21,595 bases of DNA from CAZLGM01 sp964623625 (GCA_964623625.1 CAZUUJ010000061.1:1-21595), one strand, 5' to 3'; positions 7,014 through 14,943 are shown, numbered from the stretch's first letter. The notes: generated by a model from the letters alone, not told the origin. Program-made: numbers and translations.

Positions 7014-8407
7014 TGAAGAAATTAGAAATAGAACCAATCAGTAGAATAGAGGGAGAAGGCAAAGTAACAGTCTTTGTGGGTGCCGATGACGAGGTCGTTC
7101 AGGCACGCTTCCAGATGATGGAATTTAGAGCTTTTGAGGAGTTTGTTAAAGGCAGGATGATCTGGGAGATGCCGCTTATCACCAGTAAGATCTGCGGCAT
7201 TTGTCCGGTGCCCCATAGTCTTGCTTCATTAAAGGCAGCGGAAGCGGCCCTGGGTGTGGATGAGATTCCCGATACTGCCCTTGTTCTTCGCAAATTACTC
7301 ATTGGTGGAGGGGCTATTCAGGATCACGCTCTTCACTTCCTCTATCTTGCTTTTCCCGATTTCATTTTCAACGCGGAAACACCGCCGGAAAAACGATCTG
7401 TAAACGGATTGCTTGAAAAGCATCCTGATCTTGCCAAGAAGGCGATTTTCCTGCGGAAATGCGGGGTGCGTTTGGTTGAAATGATTGGAGGCCATGCAAT
7501 ATACCCGGTCACTGCCATTCCTGGCGGGATGAGTAAATCACTGAGTCTAAATGACATTAGTGAAATAAAAGATATTTATCACAAAGGTGTCGCTGTTGCA
7601 GAAGAATGTGTTGAGCTGGCCTGGAAAGTTGTTCATTCCAAGGTAAAAGAGAGGTTTCCACAAGATGTGTCGTCATCAAAATACCTGGCGCTTATTTCAC
7701 CGGATAACGGACTGACCCATTATGACGGCCAGGTCAGAGTTACAGATGAGAAAGGCAATCCTCTCGAAACGTTTGCTCCATCAGATTATGCAACGTTTAT
7801 AGAAGAAGATGTGGAGCGTGACAGTTGGGCAAAATTTCCATTTTTAAGAAGAAATGGACGGCATGATGGCATGTATAGAGTGGGCCCTCTGGCAAGATTA
7901 AACACAATAGATCAGATCAACACCCAAAAGGCTGGTGGGTGGTTTGAGAAGTTCCAATCACTTGGAGAAGGGTTACCGCTGCATAACATTATATACTATC
8001 ATCTCGCCCGTTGTATTGAGATACTCTATGAGTTTGAAATGTCTTTAGAACTCCTGGAAGATAAGGCTGCAGCCGGTCAAGAAACACGGATACCTGTAGC
8101 CAGGCAAGCTGGAGAAGGTGTCGGCATTGTCGAGGCTCCACGGGGAACCCTGATCCATCATTACAGTTGCGGACAACGCGGAGAAGTTACTCAGGCAAAC
8201 ATGATTGTTCCGACAACGCACAATAACGCTGCATTAAATGAAACCGTGACTGCTGCGGCCAAAAAAGCCGTGATCAAAGGTTCATTGGATGAAACAGGGC
8301 GACAGCTGATTGAAATGGCAGTCAGGTCATATGATCCCTGTTTAAGTTGTGCCACGCATAGCTGGAACGAAAATCACCGTCTGAAGATTGAAATAATTCG
8401 GGTCTAG
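7013..8407 (+). CDS. mvhA: [NiFe]-hydrogenase large subunit, MvhA-like (group 3c type)
   Basis: 464 aa from ATG 7013, with AAGGA at 7002-7006; a TTG immediately upstream is not preferred. Both nickel motifs are intact: CGICPVPH with C61, C64 and H68, and DPCLSCATH with C443, C446 and H449. These bind the NiFe(CN)2CO centre that splits or forms H2. Fifteen residues follow H449 and would be removed by the maturation protease encoded at 3681. The N-terminus (EPISRIEGEGKV) is typical of the family. No export signal is present. It is translationally coupled to the small subunit gene. Confidence 0.93.
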   Translation: MKKLEIEPISRIEGEGKVTVFVGADDEVVQARFQMMEFRAFEEFVKGRMIWEMPLITSKICGICPVPHSLASLKAAEAALGVDEIPDTALVLRKLLIGGGAIQDHALHFLYLAFPDFIFNAETPPEKRSVNGLLEKHPDLAKKAIFLRKCGVRLVEMIGGHAIYPVTAIPGGMSKSLSLNDISEIKDIYHKGVAVAEECVELAWKVVHSKVKERFPQDVSSSKYLALISPDNGLTHYDGQVRVTDEKGNPLETFAPSDYATFIEEDVERDSWAKFPFLRRNGRHDGMYRVGPLARLNTIDQINTQKAGGWFEKFQSLGEGLPLHNIIYYHLARCIEILYEFEMSLELLEDKAAAGQETRIPVARQAGEGVGIVEAPRGTLIHHYSCGQRGEVTQANMIVPTTHNNAALNETVTAAAKKAVIKGSLDETGRQLIEMAVRSYDPCLSCATHSWNENHRLKIEIIRV

Positions 8408-8421
8408 ACAGGGGTACATCT

Positions 8422-9261
8422 ATGGAACATCATGATATCGCTGTAGAAGCTTTCAATCAAGTAGTTGGTTCATACTTACGGAAAAGGCTGGGCAACGAAA
8501 TTGCAGTTCGACTTATCGAAACTGTCAGTAGGTTACCCGAGAAAGATGATGTATCCATAGAACGTTCATTTACTCACCTTTATCAACAGTTGCTTGAAAC
8601 CAAACTCGATGGTTATGATGGTCCATTTTTAAACCTTATCCTGGAAAAAGATGAGCTGACATCTCTGCCAACAGCCTTTAATCGGGATTTTCGTTCACTA
8701 TTTGGAGCAAATCGTGAAAGCCTCACGGCGATCAATGCCTTCGATAAACTACTGGCTCCCAATCTTGCAGATATTCTTGGAGAAGAACTTATTGAGCTTT
8801 CAAAGAATATCTACAACGATGCCATCGAAATACAGGTTGGAGTTGCCGATCATGTACGTTTCTTTGTAGCGATGGACAAGATGATGGAGACCATACCGCT
8901 GTTGAATGAAGCGGAATATATTGAACAAATCCGATCAATTGCCGAGACACTGAAACAACATCAGGCCGATTATTTTCCTGATGCAGAGGAAATCACTCCA
9001 ACAGTCACTTTTCAGGATGGTGTTGAACAGATCATTGTCTCTGATCTAGCAGAAATTTTGGGCCACGGACCTTTGCTTAAATCACTTATCGATGTAACTC
9101 ATGAAAAATCCTCCGGAGTCTTTCCTGATGATCTTGCCAAGTTCTCTCACTTTGTTGGAGAATTAAACAAATCGGAAATCATTTTAAACATGTTCGGCGA
9201 TCATTGGACCTCAAACAAAGAACAGGAATGGATCGACACTTTCAAAAAGATGACTGTCTAA
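8422..9261 (+). CDS. Unknown 279-aa protein, last gene of the hydrogenase operon
   Basis: I do not recognise this protein. It starts 14 bases after the large subunit gene with AGGGG upstream of the ATG, so it belongs to the same transcript. It is acidic, contains no cysteine, and has no signal peptide or transmembrane segment. It looks mostly alpha-helical, with Leu/Ile-rich amphipathic stretches throughout. The lack of cysteine rules out an Fe-S subunit. Candidate roles are structural partner, assembly factor or docking protein for the electron acceptor, all inference from position. No homologue comes to mind. Confidence 0.75.
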   Translation: MEHHDIAVEAFNQVVGSYLRKRLGNEIAVRLIETVSRLPEKDDVSIERSFTHLYQQLLETKLDGYDGPFLNLILEKDELTSLPTAFNRDFRSLFGANRESLTAINAFDKLLAPNLADILGEELIELSKNIYNDAIEIQVGVADHVRFFVAMDKMMETIPLLNEAEYIEQIRSIAETLKQHQADYFPDAEEITPTVTFQDGVEQIIVSDLAEILGHGPLLKSLIDVTHEKSSGVFPDDLAKFSHFVGELNKSEIILNMFGDHWTSNKEQEWIDTFKKMTV

Positions 9262-9575
9262 CGGTGACAGATCGACAATTTAGCCGTTAACCGGGCTGGT
9301 TTCCACAAGAGATTGATTACAACGAAAGTGTCATTTCATATCCTAGGTTTTCAGGTAATTTCCCAAGGTGTCCTTCAGCGAAAAGTGTTTCGTCCTGTCC
9401 AACCTTGCCCGAATAAGCGGAATCTGGAATAATTGAATGGATCATTCTCTTGGTCAAAGTTTCCAGTGTTTTGGAGGCCAGGCTCATAGAATTTGTACAT
9501 GAGAGAACCGTCCTGATGAGGATGATATGAGTTGTAGACGGGTTTACCAACGGTTGAATACAGGAACACTGGATT
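9262..9575 (+). other. 314-bp intergenic region, nothing convincing
   Basis: Separates the hydrogenase operon from the Mth938-like gene. I see no tRNA, strong terminator or clear promoter. A weak stem (AGCC/GGCT) lies near 9281-9297. Open frames on the - strand here run on through the antisense of the Mth938-like gene and are not credible. Confidence 0.5.
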
Positions 9576-9917
9576 ATGATTGAACAGTATCGTTTTGGTT
9601 CCATAGTAATTTCCGGTAACAGCTACACTTCCGATGTAAAGATTATCGATGGCAGAGTGGTTGCAGACTGGTGGAGAAAATCCGCTCATCGTGTCGAGAT
9701 TGATGACATACGGGATATACTGGAGGCAAAACTTGATTATCTGGTGATCGGCAGTGGCAAGTTCGGTATCATGAAAGTCGGCGAGGATGTTACAAGCTGC
9801 CTGCAAGATCGTATTATTGAGCTTGTTGTCGAACCGACAGCGGCTGCCGTGAAGATTTTCAACAGACTGACAGAAAAAAACAGGAATGTGGCTGCTGGTT
9901 TTCATCTCACCTGCTGA
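9576..9917 (+). CDS. Mth938-like (DUF498/NDUFAF3-type) domain protein
   Basis: 113 aa. It matches the Mth938-like fold by its order of blocks: IEQYRFGSIVISG near the start, SDVKIIDGRVVADWWR, a VEIDDIRDILE helix, LVIGSGKFGIMKV, then VVEPTAAAVKIFN and a final VAAGFHLTC. The full family length is present. Bacterial members are small single-domain proteins of unclear function; the mitochondrial relative NDUFAF3 assists complex I assembly. No strong ribosome site is visible before the ATG, but the motif start agrees with 9576. It ends about 90 bases before the NlpC/P60 gene. Confidence 0.88.
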   Translation: MIEQYRFGSIVISGNSYTSDVKIIDGRVVADWWRKSAHRVEIDDIRDILEAKLDYLVIGSGKFGIMKVGEDVTSCLQDRIIELVVEPTAAAVKIFNRLTEKNRNVAAGFHLTC

Positions 9918-10005
9918 ATGAACGGACTGGTTGATGTCAGAAAAACCACATCTTTTTTCTCTATTTCCTTATAGGGAAAATCTCCTTCTTCAGGGCTGTT
10001 GGGAC

Positions 10006-10521
10006 GTGAGTCGTCCCAAAACAAGATTGAGGTATATTCCTGCAATATGGTTGCTTCTGTGTCTATGGGGATGCTCCGGTCCCCTGTTTTACAAACCAAA
10101 AATCGTCTATTCTCCCGCTCCACAACCTGAGCAAGGTATCAACACAAGCCCTTCTCCGGCAGTTGACAAGCTGCTCAACCAGTACCGTCAATGGAGAGGT
10201 GTACGTTACAGAGAAGGAGGCCAGAGCAAGAAGGGGGTCGATTGCTCTGCTTTTGTTCAAATCACTTATCGAAAAACATATGGTATTGATGTGGGTCGCA
10301 CCGTGGATCAGCAGATTCGAACAGGCCGATCAGTCAATCGAAGCGATCTTCGACCCGGTGATCTGGTCTTCTTTAAGACCGGCTGGTTTACCCGTCATGT
10401 GGGGATCTACATTGGCAGTCGCAGATTCCTCCATGCCTCGGTTTCCAAAGGTGTCACAATTTCGGATCTTATGGATGAGTACTGGGGTCCCCGGTACTGG
10501 CAGGCGAGGAGGGTGCACTGA
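10006..10521 (+). CDS. NlpC/P60-family cell-wall peptidase, lipoprotein
   Basis: About 171 aa from GTG 10006. This start gives a typical lipoprotein signal: basic SRPKTRLR, a hydrophobic run, then LWGC with the lipid Cys at residue 23. Starts at 9931 (TTG) or 9934 (ATG) would add a 25-residue non-signal extension. The catalytic domain spans about residues 50-171: GVDCSAFV with nucleophile C80, HVGIYIG with H131, and FLHAS with H143. NlpC/P60 enzymes cut peptide stems of peptidoglycan. A proline-rich linker (about residues 35-50) joins lipid anchor and domain. The ribosome site is weak for all starts. Confidence 0.88.
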   Translation: MSRPKTRLRYIPAIWLLLCLWGCSGPLFYKPKIVYSPAPQPEQGINTSPSPAVDKLLNQYRQWRGVRYREGGQSKKGVDCSAFVQITYRKTYGIDVGRTVDQQIRTGRSVNRSDLRPGDLVFFKTGWFTRHVGIYIGSRRFLHASVSKGVTISDLMDEYWGPRYWQARRVH

Positions 10522-10899
10522 ATAGCCCATTTTTTATATAAACAGTTTGTCAGTACTTTTTCACACAATCCTGGATGAGTCGTTTGCCTTAAATTTGATA
10601 CACAAACATTGCCGGCTTGACAATATCAAATGGTAGTTTCTTTTTTTAGCATGAATCTTATTTAGCTAAACGTTTTGCTGTATTCCAGCGGCGGATCAAT
10701 CGTAGCGGTACCTCCTATGTTTACAGTACGAATGACAGGCTGGCGAGCAGGGGGTGGCCCTGGGTTGGGAGACAATTAGACTATTTTGGGAAGAAACAAA
10801 AGCGGGATCGGAACAAATTGTATTGGGGCTCCGACTCAACCGATAGGAGGATCAACATGCTTTTTAGTTGATACTCCTATCGGTCGTGAGTTAATTGAG
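10522..10899. other. 378-bp gap between convergent NlpC/P60 and enolase genes
   Basis: It holds an AT-rich stem followed by a T-tract (10594-10647), a 73-codon stop-free stretch with protein-like composition but no start codon (10650-10871), and a strong hairpin at 10833-10901. No RNA gene was recognised. Confidence 0.55.
10594..10647 (+). terminator. Weak candidate terminator after the NlpC/P60 gene
   Basis: TTTGATA at 10594-10600 can pair with TATCAAA at 10624-10630, and a T-rich run follows at 10636-10647. The stem is AT-rich, the loop is long, and five bases separate stem and T-run, so function is uncertain. Confidence 0.25.
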
Positions 10900-10901
10900 T
10901 C
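10833..10901 (-). repeat. Strong imperfect hairpin at the 3' end of eno
   Basis: Inner arms 10839-10856 and 10867-10884 pair over 18 bases with one mismatch around a 10-base loop. An outer stem pairs GACTCAA (10833-10839) with TTGAGTC (10895-10901), leaving a 10-base bulge on one side only. The outer stem reaches into the enolase stop codon (TCA at 10900-10902 on the + strand). No T-tract follows on the enolase strand, so it is not a standard terminator; it could protect the mRNA 3' end or be a mobile or repeat sequence. Confidence 0.7.
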
Positions 10902-12192
10902 AGCGAAGATTTTGAATGGCCGCTCTTCCGCCAAAACGGGCAGCGGGTCCAAGCTCTTCTTCGATGCGTAACAGCTGATTGTACTTGGCAACCCGGTCAG
11001 TGCGGGATGGGGCACCGGTCTTGATCTGGCCTGAGTTGACGGCTACGCTCAAATCGGCGATTGTGGTATCTTCCGTTTCTCCGGAACGATGGGAAATAAC
11101 GGCTGTATACCCGGCACGATGGGCCATGTCGATTGCCTCCAGGGTTTCGGTTACGGTACCGATCTGGTTCAACTTGATCAAAATCGAGTTGGCGACGCCG
11201 GTCTCGATCCCCTTTGCCAGGATCTTGGTATTTGTGACAAAGACATCATCCCCAACGAGCTGAACTTTTGATCCCAATCGTTCTGTCAGCTTTTTCCAAC
11301 CATTCCAATCACTCTCATCCAGGCCGTCTTCGATGGAAATAAGCGGATATTTTTTTACCCACTCTTCATAGAACGCAATAAGAGCAGCAGCACTTTTCTT
11401 CGGCTTTTTTTCCGCTGCCAGAATATAGCACTTCTTCTTGTTGTCGTAGAGTTCGCTGGCAGCCACGTCGAGGGCTATACAGATATCCTTGCCGGGTCTA
11501 TATCCCGCTTTTTCAATACCCAGAAGAAGCGATTCAACAGCCTCCTCATTTGATCGGAGATTTGGGGCAAAACCCCCTTCGTCACCGACGGATGTGAGAT
11601 GGCCTCCCTTTTTCAGAACCGCCTTCAGGCTGTGAAATGTCTCCACACCCATCTGTAGTGCTTCGGCGAATGAGGAAGCACCAATGGGCATAACCATGAA
11701 TTCCTGGATATCCACATTGTTATCGGCATGGGCTCCGCCGTTCAACACATTGAGCATGGGAACGGGAAGCGTCTTACCATTGACACCGCCGATATAGCTG
11801 TATAGAGGTATGTCCAGCTCCTGGGCTGACGCGGAAGCAACCGCCATGGAAACGGCCAGGATGGAGTTTGCCCCCAGTTTTTTCTTGTTTTCCGTGCCAT
11901 CCAGTTCCAGCATCATCATATCGATCATTGGCTGTCTGGTCGATTCCTGGCCGATGAGGACGGGAGCGATCTTTTCATGCACATTTGAAACCGCTTTTCT
12001 GACACCTTTGCCGAGATAACGCTTTTTTCGGGTATCTCTTAGCTCAAGCGCTTCCCGGATACCTGTTGAAGCACCAGATGGAACAATGGCACGCCCCATA
12101 ACACCACAATCGAGAAAAACCTCGACCTCGACCGTTGGATTTCCACGAGAATCGATTACCTCACGGCCGACAACATCAATGATTGTTCCCAT
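10900..12192 (-). CDS. eno: Enolase (phosphopyruvate hydratase)
   Basis: 430 aa, the usual bacterial length. It interconverts 2-phosphoglycerate and phosphoenolpyruvate in the cytoplasm. Visible conserved blocks, in order: VPSGASTGIREALELRD, the HADNNVDIQEFM stretch, GDEGGFAPNL, SIEDGLDESDW, LVGDDVFVTN, and the signature LIKLNQIGTVTET followed by SHRSGETEDTTIADL and KTGAPSRTDR. These include the Mg ligands (E and D of SIED and GDD) and the catalytic lysine of IKLNQ. ATG at 12192 has AAGGAGAG just upstream. It is transcribed alone, convergent with the NlpC/P60 gene. No anomaly is seen in the protein. Confidence 0.98.
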   Translation of the reverse strand: MGTIIDVVGREVIDSRGNPTVEVEVFLDCGVMGRAIVPSGASTGIREALELRDTRKKRYLGKGVRKAVSNVHEKIAPVLIGQESTRQPMIDMMMLELDGTENKKKLGANSILAVSMAVASASAQELDIPLYSYIGGVNGKTLPVPMLNVLNGGAHADNNVDIQEFMVMPIGASSFAEALQMGVETFHSLKAVLKKGGHLTSVGDEGGFAPNLRSNEEAVESLLLGIEKAGYRPGKDICIALDVAASELYDNKKKCYILAAEKKPKKSAAALIAFYEEWVKKYPLISIEDGLDESDWNGWKKLTERLGSKVQLVGDDVFVTNTKILAKGIETGVANSILIKLNQIGTVTETLEAIDMAHRAGYTAVISHRSGETEDTTIADLSVAVNSGQIKTGAPSRTDRVAKYNQLLRIEEELGPAARFGGRAAIQNLR

Positions 12193-12602
12193 AGTTCTCT
12201 CCTTGGTTGTTGTATGATTCTCTTCATGATAACTGAATTCGTGAATGGTTCTTTTAAGTATATCAGATTATTATCAACCAAAACAATAATCTCCATTATA
12301 ATTTCAAGCTATATGTGCAAATAGGATAATCTGTGACCCCAGTTTGTGGTGATAGTGCTTGCCAGTAACAGGGCGGATATGATTTGATAGAATCAATTGA
12401 AAAACGCGCAAGCTTCAACAAAGTCGGCTTTATTATCGCGCTGCGGTTTCACCACAAGCTGTAAAAACCGTCGGCTATACCGGCGGATAACACTGCTCAT
12501 TAAAACATAAGTGCTTCGCACATGTGCTCCCCGGCTAGGCCGGGAAGCAAAGCCACACGTTTTAAGCGTAGTTGTTTACTGTCGTCAAAGCAAGAGGAGA
12601 AG
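12193..12602. other. 410-bp divergent intergenic region between eno and the methyltransferase gene
   Basis: The left part carries the enolase promoter candidate. The right part (about 12400-12565) has several small stems: CGGTTT/AAACCG near 12445-12471, GTGC/GCAC at about 12511-12521, and CCCGGC/GCCGGG at about 12528-12543. An open frame upstream from 12522 in frame with the methyltransferase is explained by a better start at 12603. Confidence 0.5.
12257..12286 (-). promoter_or_regulatory. Candidate enolase promoter
   Basis: On the - strand, TTGTTT (12286-12281) and TATACT (12262-12257) are 18 bases apart, ending 64 bases before the enolase ATG. The -10 is good and the -35 partial. Surrounding AT-richness makes this tentative. 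Confidence 0.4.
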
Positions 12603-13220
12603 ATGAAAGAGCAGCTCCAGAATATCTATGATGGATTTGCCGACACCTATGAAGAGAATAGAGGACTCTTCGATATGACCGAGGTCTTCGCCTCCTTTTA
12701 TAATGGCCTTGACAGTGATGGCGGATGTCTGCTCGATTTAGGATGCGGGGCCGGTGAACCACTGGCCAGGTTCTTTCTCGATCGGGGTTGGCAGGTGACC
12801 GGAGTCGATTTTTCAAGCAGAATGCTTGAGCTGGCTGGGCACTATGTCCCGGAAATGGGACAGGTAGCCGGTGATATGCGGGAAGTGCAATTTGATCCCG
12901 TAAGCTTTGATGCGGTTGCTGCAGTGTATAGTCTGTTTCATGTTCCGACAACCGATCATCGCCGGCTGCTGGCCAATGTATTGAACTGGCTGAAACCGGG
13001 TGGCCGGCTGCTGTTTACCTATGCGACTAAAGAGTATACCGGGGAGGAGGAATTCGACGGCTATAAGGAGTTTATGGGGCAGCAGCTCTACTACAGTCAT
13101 ACCCGGCCGGAAAAGCTGCGGAAGATGTTGGAAGAGGTCGGTTTTACAGTTGTTTCTTTTGACTACAGGGATATCGGGGGAGAAATATTTCTCTGGGTGA
13201 CAGCTACCAAACAGGAGTAA
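12603..13220 (+). CDS. Class I SAM-dependent methyltransferase
   Basis: 205 aa from ATG 12603, which has AGAGGAG directly upstream; an earlier GTG/ATG region at 12522 in the same frame falls in the structured leader and is rejected. The fold is shown by motif I LLDLGCGAGEP (D45-G51), motif II VTGVDFS (about 65-71), a VAGDMRE motif and a LKPGGRLLFTY strand (motif post-III). The N-terminal NIYDGFADTYEENR is common in Methyltransf_11/25-type proteins. The substrate cannot be predicted. It stands alone between eno (divergent) and the repeat region. Confidence 0.9.
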   Translation: MKEQLQNIYDGFADTYEENRGLFDMTEVFASFYNGLDSDGGCLLDLGCGAGEPLARFFLDRGWQVTGVDFSSRMLELAGHYVPEMGQVAGDMREVQFDPVSFDAVAAVYSLFHVPTTDHRRLLANVLNWLKPGGRLLFTYATKEYTGEEEFDGYKEFMGQQLYYSHTRPEKLRKMLEEVGFTVVSFDYRDIGGEIFLWVTATKQE

Positions 13221-13541
13221 GTTCCTGTGTATAGGGATAGGTAGAGGGGGCATCACTATATGGTTTCGACCTTTACCCACTACTACATATTTGCTTACTC
13301 ATAATGCTCAACCTTACACGAGGTGTTGTCGATTTGGCAGTCTATCCTTCGGCCAAGGATCACTCCTTTCAGGAGAGTAATCTGCTGCCTTGCTTATTTA
13401 TTCTTTGGCTCGAAGAAAAAACCTGGACCAGATCTGTAATCCTTAAAATACGACTGCCAAACCGACAACACCTCTTAAACTGTCGAGGCTTAGAACAGAA
13501 CCATTGGCAATCAGATATCAATAGGCAGGATGGAGAAAGAA
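13221..13541. other. 321-bp intergenic region holding an inverted-repeat element
   Basis: Apart from the repeat at 13320-13475 I see no gene. A 70-codon - strand frame across it shows the same peptide fragment (RCCRF..RI.RI) as the antisense of copy A, which reflects shared DNA rather than a protein. Confidence 0.55.
13320..13475. repeat. MITE-like inverted-repeat element, dispersed repeat copy B
   Basis: Arms 13320-13341 and 13453-13474 are reverse complements over 22 bases with one mismatch. Similarity continues inward (AAGGATYAC in both arms). The element is about 155 bp and carries no gene. The right arm matches copy A at 3164-3201. I see no clear target-site duplication. Possibly a non-autonomous transposon relic or a structured intergenic repeat. 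Confidence 0.6.
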
Positions 13542-14048
13542 ATGGAGTCGCATGAAGAGCAGGACATCCTCGAAAAATCACTGAGAATCAACCGGATTAT
13601 CTGGGTAGCGATTTTTTGTTCATTGCCGGTGTATCTGTTTATTGCTGTTTTTCTCGACAGGGAAAAACTGATCAGTCCCGATCTTGGTCTCTCCGTCAAT
13701 ACTCTCTCTATTGCTCTATTTATTGTCTCAGTTGTCACCCTGTTGTTGACCTATTTAATCCGGAAAAAACTGCTGGAGCCGGGATCTTTTTCCGCAGTTG
13801 TCACCGGCTCAGACGGAAAACCCGTATCCAGAACTCAGCACGCCGCAGCCAGGTACACCGGAGCGATTATCATCTCAGCAGCACTGTCCGAGTCCATCGG
13901 TATTTATGGTTTTGTGCTTTTTCTTGTTACCAAGGAATTTCTGTTGTTCTGCGAGTTTCTATTTTTATCAGCCGTTGGCCTTATCCTCTATCGTCCGCGT
14001 AAAGATGAATTGATGACCTATAACGCTTCAATGAGAACAAAGGGATAG
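13542..14048 (+). CDS. Unknown four-TM membrane protein
   Basis: 168 aa from ATG 13542 (GGAG at 13532-13535, six bases upstream; ATG 13530 is an alternative without a site). Hydrophobic segments lie at about residues 17-38, 52-72, 104-128 and 130-148. The N-terminus is acidic and the C-terminus basic. The third segment has a polar ALSESIGIYGF stretch inside the membrane, somewhat like the small-residue helices of c-type rotor subunits, but length and the rest do not support that assignment. I do not recognise the family. The start lies just 67 bases after the inverted-repeat element. Confidence 0.75.
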   Translation: MESHEEQDILEKSLRINRIIWVAIFCSLPVYLFIAVFLDREKLISPDLGLSVNTLSIALFIVSVVTLLLTYLIRKKLLEPGSFSAVVTGSDGKPVSRTQHAAARYTGAIIISAALSESIGIYGFVLFLVTKEFLLFCEFLFLSAVGLILYRPRKDELMTYNASMRTKG

Positions 14049-14166
14049 AGATATCCTGAACCCGTGAGCATACGCTAGCCAAGGATAAAACTGCTCATTG
14101 GACGTGACTGTTTAAAAAAGACTTAGGATTGCAGCACTTTTTATTTTAAAAACACGAGGATCTGCC

Positions 14167-14943
14167 ATGTTGAAAAAACTGTCTGATATTATTTGCTGTC
14201 TCATTCTATCATTTCTCATGCTGCTTACCATTGAATCATACGGGTTTGCCGGTAGCTGTACCGGTCTGTTGAAAAGTGTGTGTGAAAAAAAAAGGAACTG
14301 TAATTGGATAAAGGGATATACCAATGACAGGGGGGAGCATGTAAAGGGCTACTGTCGAAAAACAGCAAAAGCGAAGGCAACCGGATCGGGGCCGAAAGCC
14401 AGGAAAAAAAGCTCTTCAAATCCATGTCTGGAGTTGCATAAGACTCAGTGTGAAAAAAAGCGAACATGCGACTGGGTAACCGGATATTCCAATGACAGAG
14501 GTGAGCGGATCAAAGGCTATTGCCGCAGAAAAGCAACAGGCGGTACCAGTAGCAAAAGAGGAAGCACAAATTGTTCCGAGTTGCTGAAAGCTGATTGTGA
14601 GAACAGGCGAAATTGTGGCTGGGTAACGGGATATACCAATGAACGGGGTGAGCGGATTAAAGGATACTGCCGGAAAAAGGCTGAGAACTCCAAAAAAAAA
14701 CCGGCAGACAGCAAAAAGAAAAAGAAAGCGAGTGTTTGCTCGGAACTATTAAAAGCCGAATGCGAGAAAAAAAGAAGCTGCGGCTGGGTGAAAGGGCGTA
14801 CCAATAAGAGGGGAGAGCGAATCAAGGGCTACTGTCGTAAACAAACATCATCCTCAACCAGGTCCAGCAGTAAAAAGAAATCATCCTCTACAGGAGAGAA
14901 GGTTCTGGATGTATTGGAGGATCTGCTGAAATCAGAGAAATAA
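14167..14943 (+). CDS. Exported protein with four cysteine-rich tandem repeats
   Basis: 258 aa with CGAGGA before the ATG. A Sec signal peptide ends near GFA (A28). Four repeats follow, each with spacing C-x7-C-x5-C-x17-C: C31/39/45/63, C87/95/101/119, C136/144/150/168 and C191/199/205/223. Each repeat reads C-x-E/G-L-x-K, then (N/T/S)-C-x-W-(V/I), then GYCR. Linkers and tail are rich in Lys and Ser. With 16 conserved cysteines in an exported protein, two disulfides per repeat or metal binding are likely. I recall single copies of similar W(V/I)xGYxxxxGxxxxGYCR units in other hypothetical proteins, but no named function. Repeats 2-4 are closer to each other than to repeat 1, suggesting duplication. 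Confidence 0.85.
   Translation: MLKKLSDIICCLILSFLMLLTIESYGFAGSCTGLLKSVCEKKRNCNWIKGYTNDRGEHVKGYCRKTAKAKATGSGPKARKKSSSNPCLELHKTQCEKKRTCDWVTGYSNDRGERIKGYCRRKATGGTSSKRGSTNCSELLKADCENRRNCGWVTGYTNERGERIKGYCRKKAENSKKKPADSKKKKKASVCSELLKAECEKKRSCGWVKGRTNKRGERIKGYCRKQTSSSTRSSSKKKSSSTGEKVLDVLEDLLKSEK

Noticed and set aside
9375..9905. 176-codon open frame on the - strand
   Set aside because: It is antisense to the Mth938-like gene, which has clear family motifs; the frame has no family resemblance and no ribosome site.
10833..10901. Reading the eno 3' hairpin as a standard rho-independent terminator
   Set aside because: No T-run follows the stem on the enolase strand.
13542..14048. ATP synthase c-subunit-like protein
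   Set aside because: Only the third helix has a vaguely similar small-residue stretch with one acidic residue; length and other helices do not fit.
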